From Prinsepia uniflora (Eukaryota > Streptophyta > Magnoliopsida > Rosales > Rosaceae): DNA of 64,000 nucleotides. The DNA lies in contig CM064868.1 of NCBI GenBank assembly GCA_032719365.1, forward strand, positions 73,149,766 to 73,213,765, read 5' to 3'. A model generated the notes under the pieces. It was given only the letters and a program-made list of their open reading frames with translations. It had not been told where the DNA came from and searched no databases. A program made the position numbers and the translations under genes. Of this stretch, positions 49,537 to 61,137 are shown piece after piece (position 1 is the stretch's first letter; each line of letters opens with the position of its first letter).

Positions 49537-50383
49537 TGTCACGTCCCACCTCCTGCAACGTGATATTGTCCATTTTCGGCCCCGCCAAAGATCGGTCCAA
49601 CCAGCCCCCACACACGTGGGCCTCTGCCTACAACGATTTGCTCCTAGGGGTCCTACCCTGAAAATGTGTCGCATTGGATGAAGGCGTGCCCACATATATA
49701 AGGCACATCCTCCAGGACCCCTGGGCAATGTGGGATATTACAATCCACCTCTTTTAGGGCGTAGCGTTCTCGCTGGCACAATCAATTCCGGTGGGTTACG
49801 CTCTGATACCATTCCACCACGACCCGTTTTTCCTAGCACGATATTGTCCGCTTTGAACAATACCCTCACAGTTTTGTTTCTAGGAACTCACGCGTAACTT
49901 CCTAGTAGGTCACCCATATTGGGATTGCTCCAGTCTAATCTCGCTTAACTTTGGAGTTCCCAAGGAATCCAATGCTAGTGAGCTCCTAAAAGAGCTCGTG
50001 CTAGGAAGATACGTGCCCACACATATAAGACACTTCATCTTTCCCTCCCCGAGCAATGTGGGATTGCTCACCGTTCTTCCCAAGACACGGGTCTTACAAT
50101 CCACCCACTTCCGGATCCAACGTCCTTGTTGGCACACTTTCGATCGGGATCTAGCTCTGATACCAAAATGTCACTTCCTGCCTCCTCCAACGCGATATTT
50201 TCCGTTTGGGCACTGCCACACGTCACCCCTACATGGCTAACCGACTCGCATGCACATGGGCCCCTGCTTGCACGGATTTGCTCATGGAGGTCCCACCCAC
50301 AAAACATGTCGCATTGGATGAAAGTGTGCCCACATATATAAGGCACATCCCCTAGGACCCCCCGTGCAATGTGGGACATTACA
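49537..50383 (-). mobile_element. Three-LTR TRIM array mixing 5S-plus and 5S-minus LTRs
   Basis: LTR a 49537-49742 (TGTCACGTCCC...ATATTACA, no 5S), internal with primer-binding site (CTCTGATACCA ending 49811), LTR b about 49814-50098 (with 5S-like domain), internal with primer-binding site (CTCTGATACCA ending 50165), LTR c 50169-50383 (no 5S). Each internal piece is about 70 bp. Flanks AGATA and AGGCG do not match. It lies inside the LINE relic. Confidence 0.8.
49881..49985 (-). ncRNA. 5S rRNA-like domain in TRIM LTR b
   Basis: On the minus strand AAGTTAAGCG and GGGTGACC-type blocks occur in 5S order (plus-strand CGCTTAACTT and GGTCACCCA). This places LTR b in the Cassandra family. Confidence 0.8.
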
Positions 50384-52140
50384 AGGCGCCCCAGAGCTCC
50401 ACCTCCAAGAACTCTCTGACTTCCAAATTGATTGCATAACCAGCCTTCCAAATTACTAGGGAATCCCAAATAACTCCACCTGCAGCAATATGGCCATCAA
50501 TGCCAACTCGAGAGCTATCTGAATTTACTTTAGACACCCTAGTCCTTGCTTCTGCCAAGCCAACACCACATCGTGCTACTGCAAGGGATGGGAGCAAATC
50601 AAATTGACCATGTGCCTATTCAACAGCAGCCATCACAATTATCTATCTAGGATTACAGGGCCTGGGAAAAATTCTCCTTAAAGATACCCTTATTTCTCCA
50701 AATCCAAAAAAATCAACAAGCATAGGCAAAAAGGGTACCCATGGGATACCAAAATACTCATATCCTTGTAATTCAAGTTATGTATGATCCACGTCATAGT
50801 CTCAATATTCCATCATCTATCAATGGTGGTGGGCCCCACCGAGAGCTCTCAAACATGCTGGGCAAGTGAACACCTTCGAAGAAGTCGCTCAGTGCTCTCA
50901 ATCGGTTGCATTACAGTCCTCACATAGAAGGTTGGTAGCCAAAGCGTGAGCGATCTTTTGGGAGTTAGTCAATAACCTATCCTAACAAGCAAGCCAGAAG
51001 AAAATTTTCATCTACTGAGGGCACCGTGCCTCCAAAATCGACACCCAAGGAACATGAGGGCACTCATCCTTCTCCCTAATCACCTCGTAAGCGATCTTAA
51101 CTGAGAAATCACCATTCGATACGAAGGCCCAAATACTTTGATCACACTCACTATTAATCAGTTTAACAAGAGTTTTGATGATATTTAGGATGGTCTCCAT
51201 GGGGACATCCTCCATGAGTATTGTCATATTTTAATTGCCGTCAGTGACGTAGTCAGCAACATTACGATCTAATTTATAGGGCTCCAGTATATGCACATCA
51301 TTCATTAAAATCCCATGCTCGCTCTACCACGCGGACCAGAAAAGAGTGGCACCGCTATTGCAAATTCTAATTCGACACCCTTCCCGGAGTGCCTAGGCCG
51401 TATATCAAATGGCCTTCCATGTAGAGGAAGCGGCCGCCTTCTGTTGCACGTACAGTAGTATCCAGAATTAGATCCACGTCCCTTCTGAGGTACTTAACTG
51501 CCAATGTTTTGGGAATAGGCTATGGTTCCTCATCAACTGCCCACAATCTTTGGCCAATAAAACTTGGTTCATAGCCCCAGCGCACTTAAGACCCAACCCT
51601 CCCTTACCTTTGGGTTTAGTAAGCTTCTCCCAACTGGCCAGTTGCACTTTCATGCCACCCTCAACACTTCCTATAAGAAATTACAGTTCAAACCGTCAAG
51701 GCTTTTTTTCGTAGATACTCACTAGGAGCTTCACAATTTGCATAGTATAAGTAGGGATAAACGCAGTCATCGATTGAATCAAGGTAGCCCGACCGGTATA
51801 TCTAACATTTTACATTTGCAAGAGGCCAGTTTCTGTCAAACTTTTTCTACCACTCCCTAATACGTAACCCCGATAACTCGCTTGTGGATTAGGGGACACC
51901 CAAATACCGCCCTAGGTCACTCATTAAAAGGGACCCACATATCGAACGTATCCTTGCCGCCCTTCTCCTTCCCACATTTGGAGAGCAATAAACTCTTGAT
52001 TTGTCAAAATTGACAGCTTGTCCAGAGGCTTGGTAAACCGGTCGAGGCATTCTTGATGACCCTAGCTTCTCGAGTGCTTGCTTGAGCCAAAAGTAACAAG
52101 TCATCCGTCAAACGCAAATGGGAAATCTTAGGCCCGTTGC

Positions 52141-52978
52141 AAGTTGCACACACAACTTTCCATTTATTCCGGAAAAATTCATTATGTGTTACGGAAGTGT
52201 TTGATAAGAGGACCTTAATGTGATCACATGTTTAGATTTCTAAGCCAGGCTGTCGAGTTCTACAACTTAGGACTCCCACTATTTTAGAATTTATGCTCTA
52301 AAGTTATCTGAATGCCCCCCAATTAGTGGCCCATGACTGCACATGTCCCTTGTTCCCATCTCGAGATCTAGACAATTGTCGAACAAAGACCAACTGTCAA
52401 CAAAAAACAGTAACTATAACAAAAATAAAACAATACTCATTTTTGGACACTATTCCTCTGGTCACTGGACCTACCCATGTCACCAAACTAAGCTTTACGC
52501 TCACAATTCATATTCATTTAAGAGATTTTTTATGATCCACCAGAGTTATTGGGTCACTTTGTGGCCAAGTATATGCAAATTGACTTGCATGGTAGCCTAA
52601 AAGCTAAGAGAATCCCAACATTTATGGATAACAACAAAAAAGGTATCATCCAAGAAGAGCCAATCTAGAGGCTTTTCTTTTTCCAGACTGGAAATTCAAT
52701 ACCCTTCTGTACAGTCCAAATAACCTCCAGGAAAATGCTAGATTTAGCCGCTCAGAGATCACGCATACGGCAGACGGCTAGCTGGTTTCTGATCGTTAGC
52801 GCAGTGAGTGATAAGCAATTGATCGTAGCAATCCTATAACATCAATCACACAAAAATTTAATGTTCAGTCTGTTACACCCCGAAGACATATATATATTAC
52901 AAAAGTCACTACCTTAAGGCCTAGTTTTTAAGGGCACTACCCTTTAAAAGCTGAATATATTATTTAATTTATTTATCA
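52141..52978. other. Intergenic, nothing recognised
   Basis: No coding exon or element boundary that I can support between the LINE and the cyclin relic. Confidence 0.4.
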
Positions 52979-53796
52979 TCAAACAGCTAGCTGCTGTTTC
53001 TGATGGGAGGTTTGATCTTCTTCATCAAAACAAAAATGGAGCTTGAGTGATCTTCCTAAGCTAAGGGAAGAATCTGCTGCAGAATCCAGAGGAGACTCCA
53101 AGAGAAGCATCCCTCTTTGGAGATAAGAACAATAGGTGGTGAAGGTTGCTGGTGTCACATTTAGGTTGAAGTTCAAACCAAATAGGAAATCCACTTCAAG
53201 AAAATTCATCTCTATGGTGCTGATTCCTCCAATTTTTGCATAATAAGCATTGTTATAGTACCTGAACATTAAACACAATGAGAAAAAATAAGAATTCATT
53301 TACCAAGATGGAGATCAGCAAACAGAAATCATATTCTACTTTGAACTAAATTTACACTACCTCAAAGTGAATTAAAATTCAGGTGCAATTTACGCCGACA
53401 TTATGCTCTTCATAATGTATTCGTTAAATTTATTAAAACTTTTCACCATGTGCATCATGCTGGATTTCTCCATGAATATAAGAAGGCCAAGGTATCACAT
53501 GGCTGGACTTAGTTGGATTTTCTTTAAACAGAAATGGATGCAGAATACGCTAGCTAAACGTATGCAACGACTAAGCAAGAAGGGCTGCAATTGGCATACT
53601 TGAAAATTCTCTCTAGGTAGCTCTCAATGGATATTGTAGGTCTAGTTAGGCCATGGAAGACTGAGATCTTCTGGGGCTGGAATTGGCAGTTCATGTCATT
53701 TGATTCAGCCACCCTTTGAACGAGAGTGGACAAAAATGTTATGATCTTGGTCATCACTCTTGGGTTCCGAAACTCTGCCTTTGGAGAAGAAGGCAA
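52979..53796 (-). pseudogene. CYCU4-like: P/U-type cyclin (CYCU4-like), broken
   Basis: CYCU (P-type) cyclins bind CDKA-type kinases in plants. Exon 1 starts at 53796 (MPSSPKAEFRNPRVMTKIIT) and reads RVAESND, KISVFHGLTRPTISIESYLE and ANCSPSCLVVAYV, then meets TAG at about 53554. The next 40-odd residues of the cyclin box, normally YLDRF through the VMVAAKFMDD region, are missing or unreadable. Exon 2 (53261-52979, after a TTCAG acceptor) is well preserved: YYNNAYYAKIGGISTIEMNF, LEVDFLFGLNFNLNVTP, and the end SHQKQQLAV typical of CYCU4. A TATA motif on the minus strand near 53889-53900 marks the old promoter. Because the central cyclin box is lost, no normal protein is expected. Confidence 0.88.
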
Positions 53797-54127
53797 GTTT
53801 TCTGTTTTTTTTTTCCTGGTTTGGTTTGGTTCTTAAGTGTTTGAATATATTTTTTTTTATTGTGTTCAGTGCTTGTGTTGGGCCAAAGGCTATATATAAG
53901 GGCAGTTAGGTAATTGTGTTTTTTCATTTTTTTTTTGGTTTTTTAGTTAGATAAAAAGAAGTGAAGATGAGAGATGATAGAAAGAAAAGAAAAATGTAGG
54001 AAGGTCCACAAGCTCTCACGTTGCATTTTGCTGTAAGGACTTCATCTCTTCATTCGTAGCTGTTTTCCACCTTGAATCAGCCAAGGTTTCTTGCACATTG
54101 TTAGGAAGTAAATAATTGATTCACAAA

Positions 54128-56632
54128 TCACTTATTTGATTCAGACAAACGATGGTTAGAAACATAATGACTCATGGGGTATTTCACTTTACTGGAGAAG
54201 TCAGGCTCGTACGCAGCCTTAGGAACACCTCTTGTGACACGATGAGGTAATTGTCGTCGTTGGGGCTCAGGAACATCCTCAACTAACGATTGCTTATGTG
54301 TAGCAGGTATTGCAGGCTCAAGGGACTCATGTGACGTTATCTCTTCCATTACAGTATCATCGGGTATTGTTGGTGATTGGTCATGTTCTAACTGTGACTG
54401 GTCATGCTCTAACTGTGACTGGTCATGACTTGTTTCTAGTATAACCTTCCACAACATCTAATCATTGTCATAGTCCAAAGACTGAACTTTATTCTGGTAC
54501 TCCCCCTGAAGTTCAGCCGCATGAGGAAAAAACATATCCTTTTGATGAAGCACAACATCAAGTGTAGCATACATCCGGTTTTGGGGATGCGGGGGGGGGG
54601 TGGGGGGGGGGGGGGGGGGGGGGGGGGGTGATAACAAAAATATCCTTTGTGAGTAGAGGCGTAACCAAGAAAAACACATTGTAAAGCACGTGGTGTTAAT
54701 TTAGTTCGTTGATGTTCATGCAGATGAACAAATGCTGCACATCCAAATACATGTGATGATAGATTAGGTACGGCATGCGTTGAAATTGCAGTTGTGAGAG
54801 CTTGATATGGTGTCATAAATTTAAGAGTACTACAGGGCACTCGATTAATCAAATAAGCTGCAGATTTTAGGGCTTCTCCCCAATAAGTTAACAACATGTG
54901 TGCTTCAATCAATGACGCATGAACAACTTCCAACAAATGACGATTTTTTTCTCTCTGCGACCACGTTTTGTTGAGGTGTATAGGGACAAGTACTTTGATT
55001 AACAATTCCATGGGTGGGTCGCAAAGTATCTTTGGAAATCTACACTCATATATTCCCCTTCATTATCAGAACGAAGAACTTGAATTTGGGATTTGTATTG
55101 AGTACTGACCCTCTTATGGAACTTTTGAAATAAGGAATTAACTTCTCCTTTCGATTTCATAAGACACACCCAAGTCATCCTGGTACAATCGTCAATAAAC
55201 GTAACAAACCAACGTCACCCACCTAGGGTAGCAATCTTAGATGAACCCCAAACATCAGAATGAATTATCATAAAAGGAGCTGAACTTTTATTCAAACTAT
55301 CGAAAAAAGAAGCACGATGGCTTTTTGCAAGTTCACAGACATCACAACAAAAACTACTAACAATAATTCCAGAAAATAAATCAAGAAACAATCTCTGCAA
55401 ATAACTAAACAAAGCATGTCCTAAATGCCGATGCCATACCAGATATCAGATTTCCTTTTCTCGCCATGATGACCAGTCATTGCCACCGCCTGAGTTAATT
55501 TTGTTGAACTGTCAGACACTAGATTCAAGTAATAGAGTTTCCCTTGCCTAACACCATAACCAATCGTTGTTCGAGTTCGGATGTCCTTAAAAACACAATA
55601 GTGAGGCCAAAAAATCACAATACAGTGTAGAGCAGTAGTTATTTGGGCAACTGACAGAAGATTATAATCCAAAGATGGTATGACTAAAACAGAATCCAAA
55701 TTCAAGGTATCAATGAGGGAAATTTTGCCCTCTCTAACAATAGGAGTAGAGGCACCATTAGCAGTAGAAACAATATTTTGGGTGGATGGTTTGAGGGATA
55801 AAACATGTCTAGAATCAAAAGTCATATGTTCTATAGCACCATAATCAATTATCCACGTACTATTAGAAACAGTTGCAGATATCTTTAAAGGTTTAGCATG
55901 AGTACCTGTAGTGGCAGCTAATGCCGAAGCATGTTCGACCCCATCATTCTCCCCATCATGTTTCATTTTAACCATAGCATCAGTCGAACTCTTTTTAGAA
56001 TTTCTCTTCCTTGGGTCACGATTATGATCCCACCAGTAAGGGTAGCCCGTAATTTCATAGCACCTCTTCACGTCATGACCAAATTGGTTGCAATGCATAC
56101 AAAAAAGATCTGAGGAGGGACAAGAATTACCCCTCGAACCATTGTACTGTGAGGATGATCGGTCACGAGACTGGTATGATGATCATTGTTCACGTGAACG
56201 ATTTTGGTTGGAACGATTATTTTGAGCCACCATTGCTGAGGCATCCACTGTTGCTACTTCAGAGTTCATGGTTTCTCGATGTATAGATTCACGCTGAACA
56301 AGTGGATATGCCTCTCCCAATTCTGGAACGGGTTCTTTTCACAATATTTCACCACGAATTTGTTCATATTCAGCGTCCAAGACTGCAAGGAAGATATGGA
56401 CCCTCTGTCGGTCGATAGACTTTCTATAGGCTTTAACATCATCTTCATGTTGCATGACCACCTTATCACGATGATCCAATTCACTAAATATCTCAGTCAA
56501 CTCTCCATAATATATGGAGAGAGATTTTCCACTTTGTTTGGCGGAAAAAGTTTTTTGGTTTAATGAAAAAACCTGAAATTCATCGGTTCCATCATAGAAG
56601 GCCTTAGTGAGGGCACTCCACACATCCCTCGT
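54128..56632 (-). pseudogene. Copia gag-protease-integrase polyprotein, broken
   Basis: From 56632 downward: gag core (ALTKAFYDG, YYGELTEIFSELDHRDK), TGA after GEIL near 56337, CCHC zinc knuckle CMHCNQFGHDVKRC (near 56095), protease site WIIDYGAIEHMT where the usual DSGA motif has Tyr for Ser, and a small frameshift before the HLGH zinc-binding start of integrase (near 55430). Next come CCDVCELAKSHR, catalytic-core motifs HSDVWG and RSDNEGEY, EKNRHLLEVVHASL, and the C-terminal CVFLGYASTHKGYFCYH interrupted by the poly-G tract (54591-54628), which shifts the frame. At least five lesions, so inactive. Confidence 0.9.
54591..54628 (+). repeat. Poly-G tract (G10-T-G27)
   Basis: Ten G, one T, then 27 G on the plus strand, within copia integrase. 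It encodes a proline run on the minus strand and changes reading frame. It is either a true homopolymer expansion or a length-uncertain assembly region. Confidence 0.9.
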
Positions 56633-56637
56633 GGTAG

Positions 56638-59600
56638 ACAGTGAAAAGCCTTGAATTAAGCATCATTTTATACCCTTTATACTTATCTTTTAATGTTTAA
56701 ATACCAAACAATTTTAGAAAATAATATCTTTTGTGAGAATTGTACAGAATTGGATAGAGCACAGAATTACGAGAATTTAGGCGAAAGAATCACCTCGATC
56801 GGAGTTGTAACGAAAAAGTTATGATCAAATGAAAGGAGGACACCAAAAAGTAGGACTGCGTTCAGTAGGAGGCTACCAAACTAATCCTGACAGCCCAAGA
56901 AAAATTCGGCCGCCGCGTGCTGAACTACAAGTGATGTGTTCGGAGCGCGCGTCCTAAAATGCGAATCCCTCTGTCGGCGGGCGTGGACGGAATCCAGTCT
57001 CTCCTTCTCAGCGCGCGTTTCCTGATCCACTAAAGGTTACTTCGGTTAGCTTTCACCGAACTGCTTTTTCAGCCTCCCTTTCTACGTTGACCAGCAGTTG
57101 ACCACCGAGTTTCAGCACCCATTTCAGCGAGCGCCTACCAAAACTATTCCCTTCCTTTAGCAGCTTCCTACTGGGCCAATTCCTGTTCAATTCCAACAAG
57201 CATTTTTCCTTCCTTTTTGAGGAAAATTGTCCTTTTTAATTAGGATTTGTTTTCCCTTTTTAAATTAGGAGTTTTTATTACCTTTTTAATTAAGTTTTAT
57301 ATTTATTATTTCATTAGGGTTTAGAATACCTTTTACCTTTAGGACTTTTATTTAATTAGTTTAAACCTTTTTCTTGTTAGGATTTAAATTGTCAACTTCT
57401 ATTTATTTGAGGATTAATTTTCTCCTATAAATAGTGAGGTTTAGGTTATTTGTAAAGGGTCGCCATTTTTGTACCAAAACTCTGCTTAACCAATTTTCCC
57501 TTTTCAATTAATTCAACATTTCTCGTGCAAGGTTAATTATACCATACTTCATCCTCTACACCTTCATCCGTGGCATAGTCAGGCTGTCCTTGAGTGTCTT
57601 ACCAAAGAGTGCCCAATCACTCTGTATCCATAGGGTGTCCCGCAGAGAAAAAGTGTAACACGACTTCTTTACCTTATAGTTATCTTTTGTGACAGGACCC
57701 ATCCCAATCCCCCCAGGATTAATGCGGGGTGACCCTGCTCCCGTCTGACACGAAGTGTCAGACAAGGGATATTTTCGACCTTTTCCCTCCCGGGCTATCA
57801 GAGTACGCCAGGATCCGGAAGAGGTATGTGATATCTCGATCTCTGCTACAGTCCACATCCGATGTCAACCTGAAAGGTATTAAAAACAGAAAGACGGTGA
57901 GTGGACAAAAAGGAATAAGTTTCGTAAAACACATTTATAAAAGACATTTATACCCTTCACTAAAAAGCATGCATGCATAGTAAAACCATTTATCCAAACA
58001 CATATGTTTAATCAACCATAATTAGGGTCACAGTCCCAAGTTCCGTAAATCCAAGTCACACGGGCTCCTGCCCAAAACCATTTACAGAAAACCATAGTAT
58101 AGTAAACATACGTGGGATCTCAGCCCAAATCCATTTATCATTATAAACACAATTTCCCAAACCAATTGAAATCATGTTTATCCATTATATTCATATCCAG
58201 AACCTGTCACGGTAAAATAAAACTACGCGCGTGCTAACCAGGGTCTCAAACCCAAGTCTCTCCAGGGTCCACCCAGGTCAATGTCCGTAGATCAATGACC
58301 CTCCCTGGAGGTAACGAACCATGCCCATCCTGAGAGTAAGGAACCCAACTGGGGGGCGACTCCACTCAGTCAGTGCTCCGTGACCACTCCGGGGTCCACC
58401 CAAGCCAACGACCCTCCCCGGAGGAGACAATCATATATAAAGGATGGAATATGAAAAACCTTTTGAAATCATTCTTGAAACCTTTCAAGGATTCATGCCC
58501 GACCCCCATAAGCCGTCATGAACTATAAAATCCTTTCATGGGTTCATGCCGGTTCCCATAAACCGTCATTTCCCGTAAATCCATTTCAAGGGTTCATGCT
58601 GATTCCCACAAACCGGCATGGCCCATAAAAACCATTTGTAATACATAGTTGGGCGCTAGGCCCGAATCCACATAGAAACTAAACCTCCGGTCTGAATCGT
58701 AAACCAACTGGGCCTCCGACCCGATTCCGTAAATCAAATGGGTCTCGAACCCGAATTTACCTTTTCAAATCCAAAACCATTTCATGAAATCATATCCAAA
58801 ACCATAAGTACGGAAAATCAATGTAAAACTGGAAAACCTCGATTTACGTGCAAGAAAGTAATTGCCTCGAAATACGTGAAACCATATAATTTACAAGTAT
58901 CCAAATCAAAATCATCAAATCACATTCATTATTCTTTTGGAAATCCAAAACCATTTCATTCAGACCAATAAAGAGGTACGGACCCATATAGGCACCGTAT
59001 AGGGGCGAAACCTCGAAATACGAGCCTATACGTAACCACACATCCAAATGCACTCATGGCATCACAAACAAGTATTTAAAACATATAATAAACATTTATG
59101 CATGCACCAATTTAGAAAACAAGGTCCACTCACAGACCGTCCGAGCTGCCGCCTCGATTTGCGTGCCATAGGCTCTCCCGAGCCGATCACTGTCACCGGA
59201 ACTCCCAAACCTGTCCAAATTTTAATAGAAGGTTACTAACTACGTAATTAACCTCCTACCAAAGCCCCGTAAATTTCCCGAACTTTTAACTACTTTTAAA
59301 CCGACCGTAAAACTTCCGACACCCCAAAACCTATCGAAACGATGTCCGATTGACGCGAGACCAATCCCAAAATCTTTGTTACATCGAATAGAAGATTTCA
59401 TATGTTGAACACTTGTCAAAATTATGGCCCACGCGCCCCAAGAAGGTCAAAAAACACTGTTCATCGTCACCTACCTCCAGCTGAACTGGTTCACTGTTCA
59501 CAGCCACTGTGCTGAACCGGCGTGACCGGTTCAGTGGTTTTCCTGCCCTATTTTGGTCCGATTTCAACCCTAATTAATCCTATAATTCATATCTATTCAT

Positions 59601-61137
59601 TCCCTACCATTTCTACTCATTAAAACAACCTAAAACTACACAAAACTCATGGTTCAATTCTTGAACCATACGGTTCAAGCTTCCCAAAACTGCACCATGG
59701 CTGTACAGCCATCCAAAACTTCCCAAAACCTTCCTAACACAATCCTAATAACCCATTTAATTCATTGGAAGCAACCAAAATGACCCATAACAATAAAAAT
59801 GGAAAAATGGATCGAAAATGGCTAACCGTGAACCCCTCGGGTTTCTCCTACTCTCGCCGCCGTGGACGGCGGTTCAGGCTTCCAGGCCGGCCACCTCAGC
59901 TCCCTCAATCTCTCTGGTCCTCACGGATGGTCATGGGTTAAGGTTGGATGGGTTTTGGGTCGCACAAATGAGAGAAAAAGGTGAGATCGGGTATTTGGGT
60001 TTGAATTAGGAAAAATGGTCGATGCATGAATCAATATAGGTGGCCTGTGGATGGGTGACACTTGTCACTCATCCATTGGGCCTCCATTAAATATCTGGGC
60101 CCCACTAATGTCCAAAAGTTAGGTCATTTCGTAATTCGTGCAATAATACCCTTGAACTTTCGTGAACCGTAACTTCGCCGTCGAACGTCCAAATTCGACG
60201 TGCCGCTTGTCTATGGATTCGTATCTTCACGATCTACGTAACGGTCCTCGGCCATCGGACATCCCAGTCAAAAAGTCAACATTTGAACCCTTTTAACCAA
60301 AATTACCAAAATGCCCCTAAATTTCCGAACGTCATAACTTCTTCATCGAACGTCGGAATTGAACGTGCCACCTGTCTATGACCTCGTGACGTCACGAACT
60401 ACGTCACGGTCATCGGTCAAAGTCCATTTGACCGCTCGATCGAAAAGTCAACATTTTACCCACAACGAGGGGCAAAACGGTCATTTCGCATCGTTCGTCC
60501 GATTTCGCCTAACTAATCACCGATTAGCCTCACTAATCGTGATTAGTCACTAATCTAATCTAGGAATTTGGGACGGGTCGTTACATTTTGTGCTTGAATA
60601 TCTTGGTTTATGAACTGATTTCTAATATTATTCTTGGATTTATGATTTGTATTGCTTCAATATTCTATGTGTTTTATGATTCTAGTTTTAGTTATGATTG
60701 TATGTTTGTGCTTAATACTTGATTAGATATGTCGGGCTGTCCCCGAGTCTAATTCATTGAAAGTGTATGTCGGGCTGTCCCCGAGCACATACTTAAGAGA
60801 ATATGCAAATAACTCGTAAGACTAGAATTAGAGGATTTCATAGGTTGAAATTAGGAGAATTCACGAATGAACTAGGTTAAAGATGAGTTGACCATGTAAA
60901 TATTAGATTAGGTTAGTTTGGATTAGTTTAATTACTTAGAACTTTTAAAACAATCAACTACCTCCCTAATTAATTAATCAGACGATAATCATGCTTAAGT
61001 ACCCTCAATTCCCAGTTAAGAATGATCCCTACTTATCAATGCTACAATCTACAAAAAAAAGTTTTAATTTGCATATGTTTTTATTAAGTGTTGAGTGTGA
61101 CTTTGTGTTTACTTTAATGCTTAGTTTTAGCGTATCA
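56638..61137. mobile_element. Solo LTR (about 1.6 kb without insertion) in copia gag
   Basis: Flanked by GGTAG at 56633-56637 and 61138-61142. Removing LTR L3 and its duplicate leaves 1599 bp. One end reads TGATACGCTAAAACTAAGC on the minus strand, a familiar plant gypsy LTR start; the other end reads ACAGTGAAAAGCC on the plus strand, so it lacks the expected TG/CA and may be mutated. A CCTATAAATAGTG TATA-like motif lies near 57423. Copia gag reads on from one side to the other. Orientation not settled. Confidence 0.75.
57690..60585 (-). mobile_element. Giant solo LTR L3 (2896 bp)
   Basis: Termini TGACAGGACCC (57690) and GGGACGGGTCGTTACA (ending 60585), exact target duplication TTTTG (57685-57689 and 60586-60590). 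Predicted middle exon 59134-59210 (77 bp) and second intron 57870-59133. GTCCACTCACAG (59124-59135) faces CGGTGAGTGGAC (57895-57906), complementary at 11 of 12. GCATGCATGCAT at 57967 and TGCATGCA at 59099. Its minisatellite (58490-58630) is the L1 type, and the hairpin of L1 is kept near 60050-60083. It is the parent of truncated L4. Confidence 0.9.

Larger units (their letters stand above)
49150..52140 (-). pseudogene. Decayed LINE (non-LTR retrotransposon) reverse transcriptase / RNase H
   Basis: Minus-strand fragments in order: a reverse-transcriptase active-site block (ISHLRLTDDLLLLAQAS near 52080-52130, with TDD in place of the usual ADD), RPVYQASGQAVNFDKSRVYC and LGRYLGVP (51890-52040), WEKLTKPKGKGGLGLK (near 51600), a zf-RVT-like stretch (51012-51227), and RNase H-like pieces on both sides of a TRIM array (50384-50640 and 49200-49450, with NRDWYCNIHHVYHECNVVTD). 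Many stops and frame changes. L1-type plant LINE with RNase H, dead. Confidence 0.8.
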
